This document shows, piece by piece, positions 22,807 to 34,297 of a DNA stretch of 64,000 nt (position 1 is the first letter of the stretch; each line of letters starts with the position of its first letter). Source of the DNA: Theobroma cacao (taxonomy: Eukaryota > Streptophyta > Magnoliopsida > Malvales > Malvaceae); contig NC_030854.1 of NCBI RefSeq assembly GCF_000208745.1, positions 25,744,484-25,808,483 of the forward strand. Reading direction: 5' to 3'. A program made the position numbers and the translations under genes. The notes below the pieces were generated by a model, which made no database searches, was not told where the DNA came from, and saw nothing but the letters and a program-made list of their open reading frames with translations.

Positions 22807-23227
22807 TTAATGTCTTCAATGTTAATGTGGATGCTGCTTTTTTTGGAAAGGATGAGTCTATTAGTTTGCTAATGCTGGTGCTTGGCTTTGGTGGTAATAT
22901 TTAGCTATATGCTCTGCAAGAATTTCCCATTCAATAGACTTTCTCATGTACAGATGCGTGCTACCTTGTTAAGCTTAAAGTTGGCCTATCATCATGATTC
23001 TAGTTAGTGGTAAATTCAAGATTTTACATGGGATAGCTAAAAGTTATTCATATAAGATCATAAATCAAGTCAATAATTTGATTCGAAATAAAAAATGAAT
23101 TACTTTTAAAATAAAATTAAATTATAAAATAAAATTTCATAACAATGTAAATATAAGTTTTCAAATTTACCAATATAAATAGACATAAAACAAAAAAAAA
23201 TTAAATTGTCACATTAGGTATCGTAAG
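22807..23227 (+). pseudogene. RNase H-like (RVT_3) fragment, second half, then AT-rich DNA
   Basis: 22808-22870 reads LNVFNVNVDAAFFGKDESIS, matching the 'KLNVDAAFF...D.S' start of the RNase H domain in plant LINE-derived proteins. After a frameshift, ICSARISHSIDFL is visible, then SWPIIMI. Without the TIR element the reading runs through W-N-P-F-T-L-N-V, which supports a single original reading frame. From about 23011 to 23227 I see only AT-rich sequence with no recognisable feature before the E1 LTR. Confidence 0.42.
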
Positions 23228-24401
23228 TGTTGGCTCTATTAGTTTTTGATGATAATAAAACATTCTCATTCATTTGTGTTTAATATTTCTACTTGAGTGT
23301 GCAGGACAAGAATTGTATGCCAATGATAAATAAATTATTCCAAGAGACATATAAAAAATTATATGTATAAGAAGCCACAATTAATCAACAAAATAAAAGC
23401 TCCTTAGTTGAATAATAAAGGATTAGTTAGCTAAAATTTAAATAAGAAGTTGGCGGGTTCAAGAGTATTGAGAAACATAAACGACTTAGTCAACCAAGAA
23501 ATAGGTTAGTCGACTAAGAGTCTACTACCAGAAATCTGGACTTCAAGACAAAACCAACTTAATCCACTAAGAAGAAAGTTAGTTGACTAAGTGCTCACTA
23601 CCAGAAGCAAAGAACAGAAGACAAAAATAACTTAGTTGACTAAGATATCTGTAGTCAACTAAGAGCATTTCGCCAGAAAATTTGAATTGTGCACTAGAAG
23701 ACAGATTAACAGCTAGAATTGCAACAAAACTGTTTCCAACTGTTAAAAACCGCCTAACACCTATTAGAGTTGATTTTCCAAGTATTTAAGAGGATTCCAA
23801 CAGCTAGAAATGTAATTAAGGCTTCCAAGTCCAAAAGAGCTAAAAAAAACCAGCAAATACTCTCTGCTCATTTACTGCACTCAACTTCTATCTTTGTAAT
23901 TGTGATATGCACTTCACTTTGTACCACTTAGATCAGCCTTGTGATCATAGGAACACTCTTATCACTTCTCTCCTTGTATTCTTAGAGTGAGCGGGTCACT
24001 CTAAGGGATTGATTTAAGCTAGGATTGCTTGATTAAGTATAGGTTCTAACTTAGCCTTGAAAAGTTAAGTGTTGAGTTTTATTTGATCTTGGTAAAAACT
24101 ATTGTGAAAGGTTTTGGCTAAGCCTGGTAAAAGCCATTGTAAAAGCTCGGTGAAAGCTTGTAAATTTCACCATTCTTAATAGATTGATTGGAAAATCCTT
24201 AGTTGAACAATCAAGGTAGTGGATGTAGGTCTTAGACTGAACCACTATAAATATTTATGTATTATCTCTACTATTTTAGTTTGTCATTCATCTTTAAATT
24301 TCTCTTTTATCTTGCTTTGGTCCTCAATTTGAAAGTAACCTTTGTAAAGAGCCAAGAAAGTGTTATTCACCCCCCTCTAGCACATTCATTTGGGACCAAC
24401 A
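23228..24401 (+). mobile_element. 5' LTR of E1 (1174 bp)
   Basis: Starts TGTTGGCTCTATTAG and ends GGGACCAACA, followed by the PBS after 2 bp. It contains the palindromic motif array (23485-23664), a TATA-like TATTTAAGAGG near 23787, and a region of TGGTAAAAGCCATTGT/GGTGAAAGCTTG repeats near 24090-24170. N1 and N2 LTRs are homologous from this point on but carry about 530 bp more at their 5' ends. Confidence 0.85.
23485..23664 (+). repeat. Palindromic CTTAGTCGACTAAG-type array, E1 LTR
   Basis: Three pairs of the motif, e.g. CTTAGTCAACCAAG then TTAGTCGACTAAG, CTTAATCCACTAAG then TTAGTTGACTAAG, and CTTAGTTGACTAAG then GTCAACTAAG. Pair members are about 7-10 bp apart and pairs recur every 65-75 bp, separated by a 'CTACCAGAA...AAGACA' spacer. 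It lies upstream of the TATA-like box. Confidence 0.8.
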
Positions 24402-24403
24402 AG

Positions 24404-24415
24404 TGGTTTCAGAGC
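24404..24415 (+). promoter_or_regulatory. Primer binding site of E1
   Basis: TGGTTTCAGAGC differs by one base from TGGTATCAGAGC, the complement of initiator tRNA-Met, and lies 2 bp after the LTR. Confidence 0.8.
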
Positions 24416-24459
24416 AAGTTCCCTGTTCTTAAGGTCTAACACCATTTGGGAAAATCCAA

Positions 24460-26446
24460 ATGGCTCTTCAAAAATCAACAGTGGCTGAGGGATAATCAAT
24501 AAATAGACCACTTCTATTTGATGGCTCAAATTACCCATATTGGAGTATTAGGATGTCAATATATATTAGAGCAATAGATTATGAGATGTGGGATGCCATA
24601 ACTGATGGTCCCTTTATTCCTTCAACCTTAAATGTTGCAACCAACGAGATGATTCCTAAACCAAGGTCTGAATGGACCGAAGCTGAAACTAAAAAAGTCT
24701 AAACAAACTTTAAGGCAATCAATACACTGCATTGTGCTTTAAATCCCACTGAATTCAATAAAGTGTCAAGCTATACCACAGCTAAACAAGTGTAGGATAA
24801 ACTTAGGATTATTCATGAAGGGACTTCACAAGTTAAGGAGTCCAAGATAGCCCTCTTAACCCACAATTATGAGATGTTTAAAATGGAACCTGGTGAAGAT
24901 ATCACTAGCATGTTCGATAGATTCACAAACATCATAAACAAATTAACTCAGCTAGGCAAACCAATTCCTAAGCATGAAATCATTAAAAGACTTCTTAGAA
25001 GCCTACCAAAAAATTGGAAGCCAAAAGTGACTATTATCCGTGAAGCTAAGGACTTAAATGTTATAACTCTAGATGAAATTTGTTGTTCTCTTCTTACTCA
25101 CGAGCTGAAAATCAAGGAAGAGGAAAATGAAGACAAAAGAGAAGCAAAGGAAAAGAAGAAAAATATTGCCTTAAAAGCCAGTATCCTTGAAGAAGAATTG
25201 GATAGTCTATCTTGTGATGATGATGAAGAGCTGGCTATGGTTACAAGAAGGTTCAGAAAACCTATGGGCCAAAGAAACCGAAGATTGGCTAGAATAGGGT
25301 ATAAAAGATAACATGGCTCTTCATGGAAAACCAAAAATAAAAATGAGTCCAATAAGAAGGAAGAGCTTATATGCTTTGAATACAAGAAGCCAGGACATTT
25401 CAAGTCTGATTGCCCCATGCTAAAGGAGGAAACTCCAAAGAAAAATAGAAAATCAAAGAAGGCAATGGTGGCTGCTACTTGGTCAGATAATGATACTTCA
25501 AGTTCTGATGATGAAGAAGAAAAGGTGGAAGAAAGAGCTAATCTGTGTCTGATGGCAAGGGATGATGAATCTGAGGTATCTTCATCCCCTTGAGATATTT
25601 CAATTGATGAATTACAAGAGGAGTATGAATGTCTTTATGATGAATTTGAAAAACTTGCATCAAAATACAAAACTTTGAAACGAAAAACTGCATCACTTGA
25701 AACTGATTTGCAAAAGATAAAACATGACGTGAATTCTGTTTTTGAGTAAAAAAATTTCTCCAAATTGAAATAGAGCATTCAAAAATAGATTTTGAAACTC
25801 TAAAATTTGAATTGGAAAACAAAATAAAAGCCTTGCAAAAGGCAGTTAAAGAAAATGCTGATCTTAAAAGTTTGAAGAAAGAAACATCAAAGAGGAGCAT
25901 ATACTTTAAGAAAAATTCTGATAATGCCTCATCTAGATGTTACAATTGTGGAAAATTTGGACATTTATCTTATGACTTCTATAGAGATAGAAGCATACAG
26001 AAAACAAGAAAAATTTGGGTTCCAAAAAGATCCTATATTGCAGCTAACCTTCAAGGACCCATCAAAATGTGGGTACCTTTTAAGAAAAACTAAAAATCCG
26101 TTTCGTAGGTTGAGTTGAATCTAAAAGACACATGTTCAAGAGCTCAACTAAAGAAGAAGGAACCATGGTTTATGGATAGTGGTTGCTCAAAGCACATGAC
26201 TGGAAACGAAATGTCGTTTACTCAGCTGGACAAGAAAAAGAGAGGTACCATTTTCTTTAGTGATGATTCAAAAGGTAGAATTTATGGTATTAGAACCATT
26301 GGTAAGAACTCTCAAGCTCGAATTAGTCATGTGTTGCTGGTTAAAGGTTTGAAACACAATTTATTGAGTATCAGCCAACTATGTGATAAAGGTTTAAGGT
26401 ATGCTTTGACTCAAAAAAATGTGAAGTGATAGATATAAGTACTAAT
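24460..26446 (+). pseudogene. E1 gag and protease (decayed)
   Basis: The ATG at 24460 gives MALQKSTVAEG followed by a TAA, then PLLFDGSNYPYWSIRMSIYI, the standard SIRE-type gag opening. The full UBN2 capsid region is present (SKIALLTHNYEMFKMEPGED, FTNIINKLTQLGKPI, RLLRSLPKNWKPKVT). The first zinc knuckle, CFEYKKPGHFKSDC, has Tyr in place of the second Cys. A coiled-coil-like region and a second knuckle (CYNCGKFGHLSYDF, last Cys lost) follow. The protease has WFMDSGCSKHMTG (DSG active site) and LKHNLLSISQLCDKG. Stops at Gln or Trp positions (24490s, 24700, 24795) and frameshifts near 25760 and in the A-run at 26412 disable it. It ends at the N1 insertion. Confidence 0.88.
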
Positions 26447-27232
26447 TGTTAGCTTTAAATTATTATAGTTTTGATTATGACAAAATGATCAAATTTGCTT
26501 GAACATTATTTGAGTAATCTTTGACAATTTCTTGAAATGATTTAACTCCCATATATTTGTTCTTACATAGACACAAGCTTAACTCTTGAAGTTATTGAAC
26601 TATATCTATAAGCTTGTATGACTTAGGTATATTAGTGCTTATGATTCTCATTCATTAAAGTTTGATTTAAAGATTAAAAGAAAATCTTGATGCACTCATT
26701 AAGGAGGAGTTTTGAATGTCTTGTTTAATGATGAAAAAGAAAAAGTAGAGAAAGAAGACTAAATCAAATAAAGTTAAATAGGTCTTCATGTTTAATTTAT
26801 GTGTGTAATACTCAATTTTGGTTTTGTTGAATATTATGTAAAGAAAAATAGATGCATTGACTAAGGGGGAGCACTTCATTATGCATAAAGATTTGAAGCA
26901 TTCATATTGAACATAGACATTGCACTCTTAATCTATGAGTGTTTTGTCATCATAAAAAATAAGAGATAGAGAATGTTGACTCTATATGTTTTTTATGATA
27001 GCAAAATATTCCCTTTCATAGATGTCTAATTATATTGTTTAAGTGTGCAGGACAAAAAATATATGCCAAGAATAAATCAATCATTCAAAGACACATATCA
27101 AAAATCATATGAATAAGGAGCCCCAATTGATCAATAAAACAGAAGCCTTTTAGTTGGATAATGAAGGGTATTAGTCAGCTATAATTTAAATTAGAAGTTG
27201 GTGGGGTCAAAAGGACTAAGAGACAGAGAAGA

Positions 27233-27412
27233 CTTAGTCAACCAAAAAGTAAGTTAGTCGACTAAAAGCCTACTGCTAGAAATTTAGACTTCAAGACAGA
27301 AACAACTTAATCGACTAAAAAGGAAGTTAGTCGACTAAAAGCTCACTGCCAAAAACTAGGTTCAGAAAACAAAGACAACTTAGTCAACTAAAAGCGTAGT
27401 TAGTCGACTAAG
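27233..27412 (+). repeat. Palindromic CTTAGTCGACTAAG-type array, N1 5' LTR
   Basis: Three pairs of variants of the motif (CTTAGTCAACCAAAAAG, TTAGTCGACTAAAAG, CTTAATCGACTAAAAAG, TTAGTCGACTAAAAG, CTTAGTCAACTAAAAG, TTAGTCGACTAAG) with the same spacing as in E1, upstream of TATTTAAAG. Confidence 0.8.
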
Positions 27413-27713
27413 ATCACTCTGTCAAAAAATTTGAATTGAATACTAGAAGACAAAATAACAGCTAGAAACAGCTAGATTCTGTCTTCAACGGCCAGAATTG
27501 ATTTTGCAAGTATTTAAAGCCTCTCCAATAGTCAAAAAGAAGAGACAGAAACCATCCATAGTGATTTGAGCTTAGAAGACCAAAAACCTTCTCTTTACAC
27601 TTGTATTTCACTTCCATCCTTTGAAAAAGTGTTTGAGCTTAGCTTTGTACATCTTAGATCAGCTAGGTAATCAATTGTACTTAATCTTTTCTTCATTTCT
27701 CGATTACTTAGAG

Positions 27714-28834
27714 GTTACGTTTGGTTGGCAAAATAGACAAGAATGGAATAGAGTAGTTATTATGTGGTAATAGAATGAGGTGAGAATAGAATAGAATAGT
27801 TATTGCTTAGTTTGGTACGACAAAGAGAATAGGACAAGAATAATTATTATGACTTATTGTAGTGTTTGGTTGGTAATAATAATTTTGGAACAAGAAAGGA
27901 ATAAAAAATAAAAAGATAAAAACACCCTTTATTATTTATATGACTATTTATTTTTATTAGATTTTTTAAATATTAAAAATCTAGAATTTAATTAAAACAT
28001 TAATAATTAGTAATTTAAATATTAATATTTTCTTTTCTTTTTTTTTAAATATTAATAATTGATAATTTAAAAATTAATATTTTATTCATAATTTAATTAT
28101 TTATATTTTAAAATGTTAATATTTTATTTAATTAAAATATTATTATGATCAATTATTTTATTTTATTTTATTTTTAAGAATCAATAATTGATTATTTATT
28201 TAAAATATTAATAATAGATCATTTAAATATTAATATTTTATTAATAATTTAATCATTAATATTTTATTTAATTTAAATGTTATTATTAATTTTTATTTTA
28301 TTTTATTTTTTAAATATTAATAGTTGGTAATTTATTTAAAATTTTAATAATTGATTATTTATTTATTAATATTTTTTTATAATTTAAATGATATTATGCT
28401 TATTTATTTTTATTTTATTTTATTTTTAAATAAGAATAATTTATAATTTATTTTATTAATAATTGATAATTTAAATATTAATATTTAACTTATAATTTAA
28501 TATTAATATTTTAAAATGTTACTATTTTATTAAAAGTTGGAATCAAAGGAGAGAAAGAGGAGAGAGAGAAAAATAATATTTTATACAAATAAAGTTGTAA
28601 TTTTTTAAAGGGGTATTTTTGTCTTTATTATTTTTTGAGTTTATTCCTCAACCATGGAATAGCTAATACCATGAGGGAGGGTGGCATTAGCTATTCCTTA
28701 GTTTTAGAGGATTTTGAAGAATAACCATTCCTATGGAATGGCTATTCCTTGGACTATTTTTCAACTAAATAGAGGAATCAAAATTCCTTGGGAATAAAAA
28801 GGGAATGGCTTAGCCATTCCCCCAACCAAACATG
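27714..28834. mobile_element. TIR element (MITE-like, 1.1 kb) inside N1 5' LTR
   Basis: Ends contain ACGTTTGGTTGG (27718) and CCAACCAAACATG (to 28834) in inverted orientation. The N1 3' LTR reads GATTACTTAAAGTGTGCAAGG at about 62050 with no insert. Flanking CTTAGAG (27707-27713) and CTAAGAG (28835-28841) look like a 7- to 8-bp duplication with one change, which would favour hAT; a TTA/TAA duplication (PIF/Harbinger) cannot be excluded. The ends carry repeated GGAATAG / CTATTCC words; the interior is extremely AT-rich with TTAATATTT repeats and no ORF. Confidence 0.72.
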
Positions 28835-28930
28835 CTAAGAGTGTGCAAGGCATTCTAAGGGATTTACTCAAGCTTGGATTGCTTGATTGAGTGTATAGGT
28901 TCTAACTTAGCCTTGAAAAGTTAGTTGTTG

Positions 28931-29127
28931 GGTTTTGGTTGATCTCGTGAAAAACCATTATTGTAGGTTGTGGTTGAGCCTTTGAAAAATCACTTTAGGT
29001 TTTGGTTGAGCCCGTGAAAAACCATTGTGAAAGGTTGTGGTTGAGCCTTTGAAAAATCACTTTGGGTTTTGGTTGATCCCGGTAAAAACCATTGTGAAAG
29101 GTTTTTGCTAAGCTTGGTAAAAGCCAT
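28931..29127 (+). repeat. Tandem repeats in R/U5 of the N1 LTR
   Basis: Units of about 35-40 bp of the form GGTTTTGGTTGAKCCCGTGAAAAACCATTGTGAAAGGTT alternate with GTGGTTGAGCCTTTGAAAAATCACTTTG. Four to five units are visible. The same array with different copy numbers occurs in the N1 3' LTR (62150-62345) and in N2 (50228-50440 and 57960-58175); only a short version is in E1. Confidence 0.75.
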
Positions 29128-29383
29128 TGTAAAGCTTGGTGAAAGCTTATGAATTTCACCGTTCTTAGTGGATTGATTGGAAAATCCTTTGTTGAACAAT
29201 CAAGATAGTGGATGTAGGTCTTGGATCGAACCACTCTAAATTCTGCTGTGTTATCTACTCTGTTTTTGTTCTTATTTTCATTCCTTCTTTTCACTTGCAT
29301 TTGTTCTCACTTAGAGCTAATTTTTGAAAGAGTCAAATTGTGCTATTCACCCCACTCTAGCACATTTACTTGGGACCAACAAG

Positions 29384-29395
29384 TGGTATCAAAGC
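29384..29395 (+). promoter_or_regulatory. Primer binding site of N1
   Basis: TGGTATCAAAGC, one base from the initiator tRNA-Met complement, 2 bp after the LTR end. Confidence 0.8.
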
Positions 29396-29439
29396 CTAAC
29401 TCTCATTTTTAAAGCTTAACATCTTTAGGGGAGATCCAA

Positions 29440-30410
29440 ATGGCTCTAGAAAAATCTGTTGATGCTGAGGGTCAATGCATTAATATGCCTCTTCTATTTG
29501 ATAGATCAAACTATCATTATTAGAGTACTAGTATGTCCATTTATATTAAGGCTTATGACTATGAGATATGAGATATCATTAGCGATGGTCTTTTCATTCC
29601 TATGATTACAAATTCGGTAAATGGTGAGAAAACTCCCAAAGATAGAAATAAGTGGACTAAAACTGAAATGAGAAGAGTACAAATGAACTCTAAAGCCATG
29701 CACACTCTCATTTGTGCACTTGATTATAGAGAATATGATAAAGTGTTCATGTGCAAAAGTGCCAAGGAAATTTGGCAAAAATTAAAAGAGTTATATGGAG
29801 AAACAAAGATGCAAAAGGAATTAGAAGACAACTCTTATGAGAATCAATGCTCAACAAGCAACATGGCAAATGCAAATAAGGAATCAAGTGAAGATGAATC
29901 CTCAAATCAAATTGAATTACGCCTCATGGCTCTTAAAGAGATAAAGGTAAGTTCTTCATCTTGTGAACTTAATTCATATGCTTTTGATGAATTGCATGAT
30001 GTTTTTGATGAATTGCATGATGCTTTTAAAGATTTAGCATTTGAGTTTGAGAAAATGAATATGAAGCACAAGAAAATTATTTCCATACTCGATGTTGAGA
30101 ATGAATTTTTTATGAAAGCAAAAATTGACTTGGAAAAAGAAAATGAAAATTTGGAAAAGGATTTTGAAGCTTACGAAAAGAAAATTGATATTTTGGAAAA
30201 AGGAAATTTGAAGATTTATTAAATGAGAAAAAAAAAAGGCTTGCATGAATTCCTCATCTTCCAAAATGACAAAATGCAATCATTGCACATTTTTTCGTTA
30301 TTATTCATAAACTTGTCCAATTAAAAATATTTACCTTATAAATTTAGACAAGTGTGGGTTCCAAAAGGAACTTTATGCAACAAAACTAACTTTCAAGGAT
30401 CCAAAGTAAT
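29440..30410 (+). pseudogene. N1 shortened gag
   Basis: The ATG at 29440 gives MALEKSVDAEGQCINMPLLF, the same opening as E1. Two Trp positions are stops (TAG at 29521, TGA at 29569). After CALDYREYDKVFMCKSAKEI the reading jumps to MQKELEDNSYENQCSTSNM, skipping about 130 residues of the UBN2 region present in E1. An acidic, coiled-coil-like region (KIDLEKENENLEKDFEAYEKK) follows to a stop at 30222. Remnants of the second-knuckle tail (VWVPKGTLCNKTNFQGSKVI) stand at 30347-30408, but the knuckle is lost. Nothing resembling protease follows. Confidence 0.82.
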
Positions 30411-31373
30411 TTAGATACCAAAAATCAAATGAAAAATGTCTTTTGTGGGTGTGCTAGAGCAAGAAGGAACAACTCTTGAAGAATGAATGCTCTCAAATCA
30501 CACATAAAGGAAAATGGGTGATTTTTATGCTAAAATTTTTTTAAATGAGAATCTTGATTGCTTATTTATTGAATGTTTCATTCATTTGGCTTGGTTTCTA
30601 AAATTGTTTCCTTTTCTACATTGAAAATTTTGGTTGCCTATTCTTGCTTGAATATTAAGTGCATAATTCCTTGAGCTTTATTGATAAATCTTGGCTATGC
30701 AACTTGATTTGATATGATACATGCTATAAGTTGCAAGGAAGTATGAATCTAAAGATGGAGTATGTACTTATATTTGATCTTGAATATATCATCATCCTTA
30801 TTTTGAGAAAATAGTTTTATTAAGATTTCTTGATTATGGAAAATTTGTTTCTATAAAATTTCCTCATATTTTGTGAAATTATTTCCATACTACTTCTTTA
30901 AGGAAAAATGATTTTTGAGCATAGTTTTGAAACATAAAGGTTGGATAATGTGATAGAAATATGAGCATACTTGATGACTTACACTCACACTTATTCAAGT
31001 AGCCTAAAACGAAGAAAATTGAGTTAAAAAAATTGTCCTTGATTTCCTTGTGGCTAACATAAGTTGACCATTTGAACAATCTTGATTTACATTCTAGAAC
31101 TTGCTTGATTAGTTCAAGATGGTTGACAATGAGCTTGAAAATTTTGACTACCTTAATTGGTACTTTTAAAGCAAAATGAGCTTATATGAGAAAAATGTTG
31201 CCATCCTTAAGTTTATAATGATTTATCAATTGGATAAGTTTGTTTCATGATGAAAGTACTTATTGACTTGTTCTTATTGGATGTGCATGCTCGCTTGTAA
31301 GCTTGAATGGTCATAAGGGCATTTTTGGTACATGATTGTGAGATATTTGCAAATGACCCTTGATATAATACCT
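30411..31373 (+). repeat. N1 internal noncoding region, first part
   Basis: AT-rich sequence without a coding frame, matching the N2 internal region from about 52060. From 30603 it is a near-copy of 35655 onward; the match ends at ACCCTTGA (31373), where different DNA begins. Confidence 0.75.
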
Positions 31374-34297
31374 CATACTTTGATATGGTGACTAATAAAG
31401 CTTATTGGATGCCAATTGAGGGTAATTATGATGTTTAGAAATGATGAAAGATGAAAGGAATAGTTTGGGATAAAATATTCCGCACACGAGAAAATAATAA
31501 TAAAATAATGATATTTTTATCAAAAAAAATTTGCAAGATAAAAAGTGATTCGGAAGTCAATTGACGCATAATAAGGTATTTTGGGTACCAAAGGGACAAG
31601 AGGAGACAAGAGGAAATTTTTAAAATAAAATAATATTAAAATATTATTATTTTATTCAGTGTCAAAATTTTTCATGAAGAAAGAGTATATGGTCAATCTA
31701 AGTGGGGGAGAAGAAGAATGAAAGAAATTTCGAAGAAAAATTACGTTAATGGGGCCTACGTGTATTCATTAAATAAAGATAGCACGAGGTAAATAATATT
31801 TTAAATATTATGGGAACACCGCGTTGGGGTACAAACTTTATATTTCATTTGTACATATGTAAAAGAAGATAATAGAAGAAAATTGGAGATTTAAAGATTT
31901 TGGGATGACTTAATTAAAAGGATGAGAACCTTGAAGGGTAAAATAGTAATTTTGTTACAAAGCTTGGTCAAAGCTTCTAAAGGAAGCTTTGACTCTTCTT
32001 TTTGTTCCTCATGGCCGGCCATCCATGTAAGAATTGCTGAAAATGTAAGGCTTATGTACAAAGAACGTAAAAGACAAAGAAAATGAGGAGAAAAGATGAG
32101 ACAATAGTGAAATAGGGAGGAAAAGTCAAGTAAAGTGGCTTTAAAGGTTCCAAGCAATTGTTGACTTGCATTCTAACCACATAGCGGGTCAAGGAAGACA
32201 ATAAAAGAAGAATGAATGATGGTATGGGCAGTCACATGTGAAAGAAATGAAAGAAATAGAGAATTTACAAGCAAGCTTTGTCATTGTCGACCCCACTTGC
32301 AAACCAAATCAAACAAAGTTTTATCAATTTCTTTTGTTACCAACCGGTTATGGAGACTAGTTATGGAGACAAAAGAGAGAGTCAAGTTATTAGTATTTTA
32401 TTTTAAATCATGTGTGAAAGTAAGGGGGGCCAACCATTGAGATGAAAGGCCATATAAAAGAAAAGAAATGAATGAAAAATGAAAAATGAAAAATAGAAAA
32501 GATAAGAAAGAAATGAAATGAAAAGTTAAGTCGGTTAAGTGAAGAAGAAAAAGGAAAGAGAGAAGTCGGTTGTGAGGGAGAGCAAAAGAAAAGAAAAAGA
32601 ACAAAGGAAAGAAAAAAGAGAGAAATAGTCGAGAGAGAGAAAAAGAAAGAAGAGAAAAGCCAAATGGTGAGGAAGAAAAAAAAAAAAAAGAAAAGGAAGG
32701 GTGAAGAAGCTGAGTTGAGGAGACGGTTTTTCTGCCATTTAGGGAAGAAAGAAGTAGTTGTGGCTGCTTATTTTTGGAGGAAGAATAGAGCAGCTTGGTT
32801 GCTGATTCTGAGGTGGATATGAGCAGCTTTGGCTATTGAAAATTTTTGGTTGAAAGAAGCAAGAACTTGTTACCGGCGGTGAGAGGGAGAGAGAAGAGGA
32901 AATTGTGGCCAGCTTGTGCATGTAAGAAAGGAAAAAGAAAGACAAGTAGAGTGCTACTGACCGACGGGAGAGAGGAGAAAGAGAAAGAAAGAAAGGAACG
33001 AGAAAGGAATAAAAGAAAAGAAAAAAAAATATGGGCATAGCCCTATAAGAAAAGAGTGGGCATGGCCCAATAGGAAGAAATTGGAAGAGCCCATGGAAAG
33101 GGCCCAATGGAAATAAGAAAAGAAAAGTCCAAAATAGAAAAGGAGGATTGAGACTTGGGCCATCTAGCCCAATTTAGAAGTGCTTAAGTGAAGATAGTGC
33201 ACTATAGTTGCGTGCTAGAGGAAATGACGAGCGACCGGCAAGTAGAAATAGCGATGTAATACCCCGCTATTGTGAGGTGAGTAGGGGGTGTAAATTTTAA
33301 AATTTTCGTAAATATGTACCTATACGTATGATTTATTTTAAACGTGAAAATTTTGAATAGCATGTGCTGGTAACAATCTTAGGAAATTGTGATTGCAAAT
33401 TATGTTTAGAAGTCGTCTCGAATATATATATATATGTATAAATTATATGTAAAGTATTTTGAAAATCGAGAAACAAGCCCTTCACACTGTTTTACCTTAA
33501 AATCTGTGCCTTATATTTGTGCAGTGTGCATTTATGATTATATTGTTTACTCACCATGCAAATCACTATTTGAAATTCATGCATAAATTTTATTTTGAGA
33601 AAATGATAGATTTTATAAGACCCAATATTTGACGTTTTGAAAATAATTCGGCATGAATTTTCAAGGACGCAATGTAAATTTTTTTAAAAATGTTTTGGAC
33701 AAATCGAGAGCATCGAGAGTAGGCCGAATGTCACATCAATTAAGTGTGACCCTCGTGCACGAGTGAGCTCTAGCTAGAGAACCATTGGGTCACTGACGGG
33801 CGGTTAGGCGTGGTTGGGGCCACGGCTTGTGATATATGTATGCATGGCTAAGCCACCAGATGATTACACGATTACGACCGCTTGATATCTCCGATGTTGG
33901 CCAATATCGTTGAGATCGCCATGGCATATGGGAATCCGGTGGAAGCGATGCTTCCGGATGTTATTACGTGGTAGCGGGACCATGAGTTTATTTTCATTCC
34001 CTACTCGAGAGTGGCATCTCTGGGTTTTTAAACTCATATTTCTTTGCATGGTGAAAGCAAAATTTAACGGTTTTTCTGTAGCTCCCCTATTTTATGGTGA
34101 AATGAATTTTAACTCCTCGAGTGCGAGGTGATTTATGATTTACGTATGAGTTTGATTAACATTCAATTTCATGGGAGCTTGCCGAACATATTGATTTGAT
34201 TTGAGTAAAATGTCAATTGATATTGACGATGAAATTTTCTTTATGTAAAATTGTTTTAATTCAATATTTCAAATGATTGTCTTGAATAAGGTTATTT
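31374..34297 (+). repeat. Foreign LTR-like segment, first block
   Basis: It does not match N1/N2 sequence. It has gypsy-LTR features: 'GGGTAAAATAGTAATTTTG' at 31936, a TATA-like CCATATAAAAG near 32450, an 800-bp purine-rich leader (32460-33250), then TGTAATACCCCGC at 33255 and GC-richer blocks such as GTGGGGCCACGG-like and GAGATCGCCATGGCATATGG (33720-34030). It has no typical LTR end. Several long minus-strand frames (32398-33163) are pyrimidine-rich reflections of the purine-rich leader and not genes. Family unknown. Confidence 0.35.

Larger units (their letters stand above)
26447..29381 (+). mobile_element. 5' LTR of N1
   Basis: TGTTAGC...CCAACA, 2935 bp including a 1121-bp TIR element. 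The first 530 bp (to about 26975) are an extension absent from the E1 LTR; from TGTTGACTCTATATG at 26977 onward it is homologous to E1. In the first ~270 aligned bases I count about 15 differences from the 3' copy at 60790. TATTTAAAG at 27511 is the TATA candidate. Confidence 0.87.

Noticed and set aside
23485..23664. CRISPR-like array
   Set aside because: The repeats are palindromic pairs within tandem units whose spacers are also repeated, in a plant LTR; spacers are not unique.
26977..29381. Taking TGTTGACTCTATATG as the true start of the N1 LTR
   Set aside because: The element joins E1 coding sequence at 26447 (TGTTAGC), the PPT stands directly before TGTTAGC in both 3' LTRs, and N2 also begins at TGTTAGC at its insertion site. 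The inner TGTTGAC is only the homologue of the E1 start.
32398..33163. Several overlapping minus-strand reading frames rich in Phe, Ser and Leu
   Set aside because: They are the reverse reading of a purine-rich leader in an LTR-like segment; low complexity, no start context and no domain.
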